Assembly: GCA_015232485.1 (NCBI GenBank)
Contig: JADFZP010000044.1
Location: 1-13,786, forward strand
Source of the DNA: Alphaproteobacteria bacterium
GTDB lineage: Bacteria > Pseudomonadota > Alphaproteobacteria > Rhodospirillales > Magnetospirillaceae
DNA length: 13,786 bases
Direction: 5' to 3'
Position numbers and translations under genes: made by a program. The first letter of the stretch is position 1. Each line of letters starts with the position of its first letter. This document shows positions 1-5,374 of this stretch, in pieces. The notes beneath the pieces are model-generated. The model was not told where the DNA came from. It saw only the letters and a list, made by a program, of their open reading frames with translations, and did not search any database.

Positions 1-300
1 CATCCCGCGTGGATGGCCGGATCAAGTCCGGCCATGACGAGTGGAGAGGATGCCGACCCTTCGCCGTCATGCCCGTGCTTGACACGGGCATCCCGCGTGG
101 ATGGCCGGATCAAGTCCGGCCATGACGAGTGGAGAGGATGCCGCCCCCTTCGCCGTCATGCCCGTGCTTGACAGATCAAGTCCGGCCATGACGAGTGGAA
201 AGGATGCCGCCCGTACCCTTCGCCGTCATGCCCGTGCTTGACACGGGCATCCCGCGCGGATGGCCGGATCAAGTCCGGCCATGACGAGTGGAGAGGATGG
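1..300. repeat. Tandem palindromic extragenic repeat array (REP/BIME-like)
   Basis: At least four copies of one unit are visible, starting near positions 1 (cut by the window edge), 62, 151 and 221. A complete unit is about 89 bases and holds two hairpins. The first is ATGCCCGTG-cttga-CACGGGCAT (69-91 and 228-250). The second is ATGGCCGGA-tcaag-TCCGGCCAT (13-35, 101-123 and 260-282). The two loops are reverse complements of each other and the outer flanks GTCATG/CATGAC also pair, so the whole unit is a nested imperfect palindrome. The spacer gagtggagaggatgccg is conserved between units. The array begins within about 30 bases of the 3' end of the minus-strand kinase gene, the usual place for REP elements, where they can stop transcription or protect mRNA ends. 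No gene is visible here. Confidence 0.9.
151..220. repeat. Internally deleted repeat unit, two hairpins merged into one
   Basis: This unit lacks 23 bases that its neighbours have between cttgaca and gatcaag. What remains is a single long hairpin: the arm starting GTCATGCCCGTG ends in CTTGA, a four-base loop caga follows, and TCAAG opens the other arm ending CCATGAC. About 14 of 17 arm positions pair. The deletion removed the inner arm of each of the two original hairpins and left the outer palindrome intact, as expected from replication slippage across a cruciform. Confidence 0.8.
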
Positions 301-327
301 GCGGCGGATTACCCGTACAGCGAAGGC

Positions 328-1860
328 TCAACCCACCCGTTCGGCCGGGAAGCGGATCGAGACCACCGTGCCTTCGCCGGGGCGGCTGGTCACCTGTAGG
401 CCGCCGCCGTGCAGGCGCATCAGGTCCAGCGCCAGCGGCAGGCCCAGCCCGGCGCCTTCGTAGCGGCGGGCGAGGCGGCCGTCGACTTGGCGGAAGCGGG
501 TCAGGGCGCGCTCGATGCCCTGCTCGTCCATGCCGATGCCGGTGTCGGTGACGGTCAGCGCCAAGCCGCCGTCCTCGTTGACGGCGCCCGCCACCGCGAC
601 GCTGCCGCCCTGGGGCGTGAACTTGATGGCGTTGGCCAGGATGTTGACCAGAACCTGGATGACCCGCTGCTCGTCGGCGGCAAGGCGCGCCGTGGGCAGC
701 GCGCCGATGGTCAGGGCGATGCCGGCCTGCTCGGCGCGCGGCGCCACCAGACGCACCGCCCGCTCGACCATCTCGGGCGCCGACAGGACGCTTTCGTCAA
801 GGCTCATCGCGCCGGAATCCAGCGCGGCGACGTCCAGGATGTCGTTGATCAGCGCCATCAGCCCCTCGGCCGAGCGGCGCATGTCGCCCAGATACTCGCC
901 GTAGCGCGGGCTGCCCAGCGGGCCGAAGGTCTCGGCCTCGATCAGGGTGGCGAAGCCGATGATGTGGTTGAGCGGGGTGCGGAGTTCGTGGCTGATGCCG
1001 GCCATCAACTCGGTCTTGGCGCGGGCCGCCAGTTCGGCCTGGAGGTGGGCCTGGGTGGCGCGGCGTTCGGCCTCGTGGCGCTCGGTGATGTCTTCCTGGA
1101 CCGCGACGAAATGGGTGATGGCGCCGTCGGGGGCGCGAATCGGCGAGATGGTGGTGGCCGCCCAGAACGGCGTTCCGTCCTTGCGCAGATCCTCGATCTC
1201 GCCGCGCCACGGGCCGCCGGCCCGCACCGCCGCCCACAGCGCCTCGTGGGTCTGGCGCGGCGTCGAGTGGGATTTCAGCATGCGCGGATTCTGGCCGATC
1301 GCCTCGTCGGCGGCGTAGCCGGTGATTTCGGTGAAGCGCGGGTTGACGTATTCGATGGTGCCGTCGCGGTCGGTGATGAACACCATGTTGGGGCTTTGCT
1401 CGATCGCTTGGCTCAGCTTGCGGACCTCGTCCTCGGCCAGCCGGCGGCTGGAGCTTTCGACGGCGAGCAGGCGGTCGCGGTTGCGCTTCAACTCCATGTG
1501 GGTGCGCACGCGGGCGCGCAGGCGGGCCGGGCTGATCGGCTTGGACAGGAAATCGTTGCCGCCGATCGCCAGCGCGTTGGCCTCGTCGTCCAGGCGATTC
1601 ATGCCGGTCACGAAGATGACCGGAACGTCGCGGGTGCGTTCGTCCTGGCGCATCCGGCGGCACAGCTCCAACCCGTCGATGCCGGGAAGCTGGATGTCGA
1701 GAATCGCCACGTCGGGCCTCTCGCGCAGGGCCGCCTCGAGCCCATCGGTGCCGTTGCCGGCCTGCACGACCCGGTATTCGCGCGACAGCGCGTTGCTGAG
1801 CACCGCCAGATTGACCGGCTCGTCCTCGACCACCAGCACCGTGGGCCGCCGCTCGGTCAT
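328..1860 (-). CDS. Soluble response regulator-PAS-histidine kinase
   Basis: 510 residues. An N-terminal receiver domain (about 5-125) has the acidic pair E12/D13, phospho-acceptor D55 in ILDIQLPG, T85 and K107. A PAS domain (about 148-262) follows, with NPRFTEITGY and the PAC end VAVQEDITER. A short coiled segment leads to a HisKA domain with phospho-histidine H291 in SHELRTPLN, then an HATPase_c domain with the N box (N406/N410), DTGIGM (D439) and GAGLGL (about 469-474). There is no membrane segment or HAMP domain, so it should be cytosolic. The start at 1860 makes an ATGA overlap with the stop of the upstream binding-protein gene, implying translational coupling. The reading frame stays open upstream, but there it only shadows that gene in another frame. 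No separate output regulator is adjacent. The signal sensed is unknown. Confidence 0.9.
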   Translation of the reverse strand: MTERRPTVLVVEDEPVNLAVLSNALSREYRVVQAGNGTDGLEAALRERPDVAILDIQLPGIDGLELCRRMRQDERTRDVPVIFVTGMNRLDDEANALAIGGNDFLSKPISPARLRARVRTHMELKRNRDRLLAVESSSRRLAEDEVRKLSQAIEQSPNMVFITDRDGTIEYVNPRFTEITGYAADEAIGQNPRMLKSHSTPRQTHEALWAAVRAGGPWRGEIEDLRKDGTPFWAATTISPIRAPDGAITHFVAVQEDITERHEAERRATQAHLQAELAARAKTELMAGISHELRTPLNHIIGFATLIEAETFGPLGSPRYGEYLGDMRRSAEGLMALINDILDVAALDSGAMSLDESVLSAPEMVERAVRLVAPRAEQAGIALTIGALPTARLAADEQRVIQVLVNILANAIKFTPQGGSVAVAGAVNEDGGLALTVTDTGIGMDEQGIERALTRFRQVDGRLARRYEGAGLGLPLALDLMRLHGGGLQVTSRPGEGTVVSIRFPAERVG

Positions 1861-2888
1861 TTCGCGGGGAACGCCTTGTCGATCACCGCCCGCTGGCGGG
1901 CCGCCACGCCGGGCGGGCAGTCGCCCGCGAAATCCAGGCGGGCGCTGGACGGGATCTTGAATTCGGGCGCATTGCGCAAGGCGGCGTCGATGAATTCCTC
2001 CGAGCCCAGAATGGCGTTGCCATAGCCGGTGTGGTTGGTCTGCGCGGCGGCGATCTCGGGGCGCATCAGGAATCCCATGAAGGCGAGCGCCGCCTTGGCG
2101 TTGGGGGCGCCCTTGGGCACCGCGACGCCCGACAGCCAAGCCAGCACGCCCTCCTTGGGATAGGCGTAGCGCAGGCCGGGACGCTTCAGCCGGGCGCGCG
2201 CGGCGTCGCCGTTCCAGGCCATATGCACCACATGGCGCGGCGACGCGATGCTGTCGACCAAGTCGTCGGAATAGGCGCCGGTGGCCGCCTTGCGCATGCG
2301 ATCCAGCGCCGCGCCGATGCGGCGCAGATGGTCGGGCTGATCGCTGCAGCGCGGCAGGCCCAGATACAGCCCGGCCAGGCGGAAGGCCTCGGCGCTTTCC
2401 GCCATCATGCCCAGCTTGCCGCGCGCGGCGGGCGGCGGGTCGAACAGGGTGGCCAAGGACTGGTCGGCGCCGGGCAACGCCTCGATGTCGACGGCGAACG
2501 AGGTGGTGCCCCACAGATAGGGCAGCGAAAAGGCGTTCGACGGGTCGTGCGGGGCCTGCAGCCAGATCGACGAGAGATTGGCGAAGCCCGGAATGGCGGC
2601 GGCGTCGATCGCCTCAAGCATGCCGGCCTCGGCCATCCGCTTGATCATGAAGTCGTCGGGAACCACCAGATCGTATCGGCCGGGCTCGTCCCGCAGGCGC
2701 TTGAACGCCTCTTCGTTGGTGGCGAAGGTGGTGACCTCGACCTCGGTGCCGGTCTCGCGCTGGAACGACTCGATCACCTGGGGGGCCGTGTAGTCGGCCC
2801 AGTTCAGAATCCGAAGCCGTCCCTCGGCCGCCGCCGGCCCGCAAGCGGCGGCGAGCATCAGACCGGCGATCAAGACTCTGCGCGTCAT
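1857..2888 (-). CDS. Periplasmic polyamine-type substrate-binding protein (PotD/PotF-like)
   Basis: 343 residues. It has a basic start, a hydrophobic stretch and a probable signal-peptidase I site after AAA near residue 21 (GPAAA|EG); the AAAC stretch is a poor lipobox. The mature N-terminus RLRILNWADYTAPQVIESFQ matches the PotD pattern (YNWxxYxPxxxxxF). The later stretches VVPDDFMIKRMAEAGMLEAI and LPYLWGTTSFAVD are typical of spermidine/putrescine binding proteins, and the length fits. No permease or ATPase gene accompanies it. It is instead the first gene of a two-gene unit with the soluble kinase, which suggests a sensing rather than a transport role (inference). The exact ligand cannot be told from sequence. 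A GAGG just before the ATG could serve as ribosome-binding site. Confidence 0.85.
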   Translation of the reverse strand: MTRRVLIAGLMLAAACGPAAAEGRLRILNWADYTAPQVIESFQRETGTEVEVTTFATNEEAFKRLRDEPGRYDLVVPDDFMIKRMAEAGMLEAIDAAAIPGFANLSSIWLQAPHDPSNAFSLPYLWGTTSFAVDIEALPGADQSLATLFDPPPAARGKLGMMAESAEAFRLAGLYLGLPRCSDQPDHLRRIGAALDRMRKAATGAYSDDLVDSIASPRHVVHMAWNGDAARARLKRPGLRYAYPKEGVLAWLSGVAVPKGAPNAKAALAFMGFLMRPEIAAAQTNHTGYGNAILGSEEFIDAALRNAPEFKIPSSARLDFAGDCPPGVAARQRAVIDKAFPAK

Positions 2889-2923
2889 GCCCGGCGCCTC
2901 GCGATTTGGGAAGTGGTCCGCCC

Positions 2924-2952
2924 AGTACCTCGCAACGCGTAACCAAAGTCAA
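2924..2952 (-). promoter_or_regulatory. Candidate sigma-70-type promoter for the binding protein-kinase unit
   Basis: Read on the minus strand, TTGACT (2952-2947) is followed after exactly 17 bases by GGTACT (2929-2924). The first is a strong -35 match and the second a weak -10 match (3 of 6). Transcription would start near 2917, about 30 bases before the ATG at 2888. This is a pattern match only. Confidence 0.35.
2939..2952 (+). promoter_or_regulatory. Degenerate CRP/FNR-type half-palindrome in the divergent spacer
   Basis: GTAAC-CAAA-GTCAA keeps one perfect FNR/DNR half (GTCAA) and a poor other half. It overlaps the candidate minus-strand -35. It also lies about 30 bases before TGTGAT (2973-2978), a possible plus-strand -10 in front of the respiratory cluster. 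If occupied, it could repress the kinase unit and activate the respiratory cluster. This is speculative. Confidence 0.2.
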
Positions 2953-3011
2953 GGATGGGCCTGATCCCCGAGTGTGATGATCGGCAAATCGACAGGTGGG
3001 GGATAGGCCGG

Positions 3012-3539
3012 ATGCTCGAAAAAATCTCGATCGCCTCGGTGGCGATGGTGTTCGTGGTGCTGATGACGGTGACCGTCCGTCAGCTCGGCGCGCCACCCAG
3101 ACAGCCATCCGGGGTGGACCGGCTGCGGGTGGCCGAACCGGCCAAGCCGTTGCCGGCCGGCGTGTTGCCGGTGGCCGGGCGCCCGACACTCATCAATTTT
3201 TGGCTGACCGGCTGCGCGCCCTGCCTGCGCGACGCCACCTCGCTGAACGGACTGGCCGAGCGGCTGGCCGGGCAGGGGGTGGGCGTTCTGCTGATGTCCG
3301 AGGACGGCGAGGGCGACCAGGCGATGCGCGCCGTGCTCGACGACAAGGGCCTCGACCGCCTGCTCACCACCGCCGATGGCGGCAAGGCGACGGCCAAGGC
3401 GCTGGGCGTGGTCGGCCTGCCGACCACCATCCTGGTCGACGCCAAGGGCTTCGAAGTGGCGCGGATCGAGGGCGAGGCCGACTGGTCGGCCGCCGATCTG
3501 GAAGCGCGCGTCACCGCCTTGCTGGGGGCGGCGCGATGA
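3012..3539 (+). CDS. Membrane-anchored TlpA/ResA-like thioredoxin
   Basis: 175 residues from the ATG at 3012. It has an N-terminal membrane anchor (about 5-22), a linker rich in proline and basic residues, then a periplasmic thioredoxin fold with the active site GCAPC (C68, C71) after INFWLT. The cis-proline motif GLPTT and a DAKG turn follow. An in-frame ATG at 2955 would add 19 polar residues before the anchor and lacks a good ribosome-binding site, so I prefer 3012, preceded by GGGGG at suitable spacing. The stop overlaps the ctaA start (ATGA). In Bradyrhizobium, TlpA reduces the cysteines of ScoI and of the CuA subunit before copper loading. Together with the SCO and CuA genes downstream, that is the likely role here (inference). 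A ResA/CcmG-like role in cytochrome c maturation is the alternative. Confidence 0.85.
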   Translation: MLEKISIASVAMVFVVLMTVTVRQLGAPPRQPSGVDRLRVAEPAKPLPAGVLPVAGRPTLINFWLTGCAPCLRDATSLNGLAERLAGQGVGVLLMSEDGEGDQAMRAVLDDKGLDRLLTTADGGKATAKALGVVGLPTTILVDAKGFEVARIEGEADWSAADLEARVTALLGAAR

Positions 3540-4567
3540 TCGCCCGCCGGGAATCGGCGGCGGCGGCTTGGTGGCTGCTCGGCTGCTGCTTCATGGTGGC
3601 GGTGATGGTGGCGCTGGGCGGCCTGACCCGGCTGACCCATTCCGGGCTGTCGATGGCCGAGTGGCGGCCGTTGCACGTCCTGCCGCCCATGTCGGAAGCC
3701 GAATGGCGGGACTGGTACGACAAGTACCGCCTGACGCCGGAATTCCTGAAGATCAACTCGGACATGACGCTCGAGGGCTTCAAGGGGATCTTCTGGCTGG
3801 AGTTCATTCACCGCCTGTGGGGCCGCGCCCTGGGCTTGGTGTTCCTGCTGCCGCTGCTGTGGCTCTCCTTCACCGGACGCATCGAACGGCGCCGCGTGCC
3901 GCAACTCGGCCTGGTGTTCCTGCTGGGCGCGGCCCAAGGCGGAATGGGCTGGTGGATGGTGGCCAGCGGGCTGATCGACCATCCCGACGTCAGCCATTAC
4001 CGGCTGACCGCCCATCTGGGCCTCGCCTTCCTGCTGCACGGCCTGATGTTCTGGCTGGCGCTTGACATCCTGGGGACGCGGCGCCTCGCGGTGACGCCCG
4101 CCGTGGGCCGCCTGGGCGTGCTGGTGGTGGGGCTGGTCTCGGTGACCGCGCTGTTCGGCGGGCTGGTCGCCGGGCTGGACGCCGGGCTGATCTACAACAC
4201 CTTCCCGCTGATGGAAGGCCATCTGATCCCCGACGGGTTAACGCTGTTCGGGATGCTCGACGACATCAAGACCGTGCAATTCACGCATCGCGTGCTCGCC
4301 CTGTCGACGACGGTGGCGGTGGTCGCCTTGTGGCTGAAGGGCCGGGACCAACTGGGCGCCCGCGCCGACCTCCTGCTGGCCGCCGTCGCGGCGCAGGTCG
4401 GGTTGGGCGTGGCGACGCTGGTCCTGGTGGTTCCGGTGGCGCTCGCCTCGCTTCATCAGGTGGTCGCGCTGGTGCTTTTGACGGCCGCGCTGTGGGTTCT
4501 GCACGGCTCGACGGTGAACGTCAAATTTCACCAAAGTCACGGAAACGGATTTCGCGATGTTGTGTAA
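3536..4567 (+). CDS. ctaA: Heme A synthase (COX15/CtaA)
   Basis: 343 residues, an eight-helix membrane protein that oxidises the C8 methyl of heme O to make heme A. Family signatures are GGLTRLTHSGLSM near the start, EFIHRLWGR (H92, first heme-ligand histidine), HYRLTAHLGLAFLLHG, QFTHRVLALS and ASLHQVVALVLL near the C-terminus, which supply the remaining histidines. It lacks the paired extracytoplasmic cysteines of the Bacillus type and so fits the alphaproteobacterial/mitochondrial type; C17 and C18 lie inside helix I. The start overlaps the stop of the thioredoxin gene. Its presence implies that the enzyme encoded downstream carries an a-type heme, unlike canonical cNOR and qNOR, which use b hemes. 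Confidence 0.93.
   Translation: MIARRESAAAAWWLLGCCFMVAVMVALGGLTRLTHSGLSMAEWRPLHVLPPMSEAEWRDWYDKYRLTPEFLKINSDMTLEGFKGIFWLEFIHRLWGRALGLVFLLPLLWLSFTGRIERRRVPQLGLVFLLGAAQGGMGWWMVASGLIDHPDVSHYRLTAHLGLAFLLHGLMFWLALDILGTRRLAVTPAVGRLGVLVVGLVSVTALFGGLVAGLDAGLIYNTFPLMEGHLIPDGLTLFGMLDDIKTVQFTHRVLALSTTVAVVALWLKGRDQLGARADLLLAAVAAQVGLGVATLVLVVPVALASLHQVVALVLLTAALWVLHGSTVNVKFHQSHGNGFRDVV
4513..4532. promoter_or_regulatory. Inverted repeat GGTGAA-N8-TTCACC
   Basis: A perfect 6-base inverted repeat with an 8-base, AT-richer spacer, lying inside the 3' end of ctaA upstream of the three enzyme-subunit genes. It is a possible operator for a dimeric regulator. The spacing does not fit CRP/FNR (N6). Its centre is 40 bases from the next inverted repeat, roughly four helical turns. 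Confidence 0.3.
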
Positions 4568-4571
4568 TCGC
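4554..4571. promoter_or_regulatory. Inverted repeat GCGAT-N8-ATCGC over a possible -10 element
   Basis: A perfect 5-base inverted repeat around the ctaA stop codon. TGTAAT inside it (4563-4568) matches the -10 consensus in 5 of 6 positions, but I see no good -35 at the right distance. It could be a regulated internal promoter for the enzyme subunits. Confidence 0.25.
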
Positions 4572-4573
4572 GG

Positions 4574-4592
4574 GGGCTGGAGTGGCCAGCCC
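4574..4592 (+). other. Hairpin in the leader of the enzyme subunit genes
   Basis: GGGCTGG-agtgg-CCAGCCC forms a perfect 7-base stem in the gap between ctaA and the small-subunit gene, 14 bases before the strong ribosome-binding site. There is no U-run, so it is not a classical terminator. It could be an RNA-processing or stabilising element that lets the subunit mRNA accumulate separately from ctaA. Confidence 0.45.
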
Positions 4593-4622
4593 GTGGTGGC
4601 AACGCCAGGAGGGGAGTTTACG

Positions 4623-4802
4623 ATGACGAAAATGGAGGCGGGCGTGCCCGTCGAAGGGCGGGAGGCCGATGAACGGATACCCGTCATGCAGCAAGTGCTG
4701 GACAACCCGTTTCTGCTTCTTTTCATAGGGGTCGTGGTTCCCACCGTCTCCTACACGCTCTGGGGGATCATGGAGGTCGCCCAGCTTCCCATCGCCAAGT
4801 AA
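4623..4802 (+). CDS. Small single-helix subunit of the heme-copper enzyme
   Basis: 59 residues with the start at 4623, set by an excellent ribosome-binding site AGGAGGGGAG (4607-4616) six bases upstream. A longer in-frame start at 4557 lies inside the end of ctaA and has no such site. The protein has an acidic N-terminal stretch (about 1-25), one transmembrane helix (roughly LLLFIGVVVPTVSYTLWGI) and a short tail ending QLPIAK. It is placed 12 bases before the CuA subunit gene and must be co-transcribed with it. Size and topology resemble the one-helix accessory subunits of B-type oxidases, such as subunit IIa of Thermus ba3. I infer a structural subunit packed against subunits I and II; sequence homology cannot be shown by eye. 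Confidence 0.75.
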   Translation: MTKMEAGVPVEGREADERIPVMQQVLDNPFLLLFIGVVVPTVSYTLWGIMEVAQLPIAK

Positions 4803-4814
4803 AGGGGGACCACG

Positions 4815-5357
4815 ATGTCCATTTCTCCTCCGAGCCAAAAGATCTGGTGGCGGGAGCCCATCGAGAAGGCCGAGATCGTCTGGGTCGCCTTGGCCCTGGT
4901 GTGGTGCCTGATCATGTTCGCCATGATGCCGCTTTGGCATCTCAAGGGTTCGCAGAACATGTCGAACGAGGCGTACCGGATTTCTCCCGAAGCCTTCCAA
5001 GAAAAAGTCGAAGCGATGGTGTCCAAGTACAAGGTGGGCACCACCGGCAAGGCCGACACGCCGGTCGTGCATCCGCCGCCGGGCAGCGACGTCTATCTGA
5101 TGGCGCGGCTGTGGGATTGGTACCCGGTGCTGGAGCTCGAGAAGGACAAGAGCTATCGCGTCCACATCTCGTCGCTCGACTGGCAGCACGGCTTCTCGTT
5201 GCAGCCCGCCAACATCAACCTGCAGGTCCATCCCGGCATCGACATGGTGGTGACGCTGACGCCGACCACCACGGGCGAGTTCGGCATCGTCTGCAATGAA
5301 TTCTGTGGCATTGGCCACCACTCCATGCTCGGCAAGCTCCGAGTCGTGGGCAAGTGA
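4815..5357 (+). CDS. CuA-containing subunit II of a heme-copper oxidoreductase
   Basis: 180 residues. A short cytosolic N-terminus is followed by one transmembrane helix (about 20-40) and a periplasmic cupredoxin domain. The full binuclear CuA set is present: H125 (DWQHGFSL), C160 and C164 with E162 between them, H168 and M171 (CNEFCGIGHHSM). The single membrane helix and small size resemble B-type oxidase subunit II and the CuA subunits of non-canonical NO reductases, and differ from the two-helix aa3 type. There is no fused cytochrome c domain, so an outside one-electron donor is needed. The ribosome-binding site AAGGGGG lies seven bases before the ATG. The next gene starts 17 bases downstream. 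Confidence 0.92.
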   Translation: MSISPPSQKIWWREPIEKAEIVWVALALVWCLIMFAMMPLWHLKGSQNMSNEAYRISPEAFQEKVEAMVSKYKVGTTGKADTPVVHPPPGSDVYLMARLWDWYPVLELEKDKSYRVHISSLDWQHGFSLQPANINLQVHPGIDMVVTLTPTTTGEFGIVCNEFCGIGHHSMLGKLRVVGK

Positions 5358-5374
5358 CGGAAGGGGTGAAAGCC

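Noticed and set aside
171..182. TTGA-CAGA-TCAA in the shortened repeat as an FNR box
   Set aside because: The half-site spacing is four bases instead of six, and it arises from the repeat deletion next to the 3' end of the kinase gene, not from a promoter.
1..300. CRISPR array
   Set aside because: Units are about 70-89 bases, each holds two hairpins, and the parts between them are conserved rather than unique spacers. There are no cas genes.
409..2025. Very long plus-strand open frame opposite the kinase
   Set aside because: Its translation is rich in Gly, Ala, Arg, Gln and His without recognisable domains; it is the antisense shadow expected in GC-rich DNA.
1861..2514. A long open upstream extension of the kinase frame, which would give a 728-residue protein
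   Set aside because: The added part only shadows the binding-protein gene in another frame and has low-complexity Arg/Ala/Gly composition. The ATGA-coupled start at 1860 gives a complete receiver domain.
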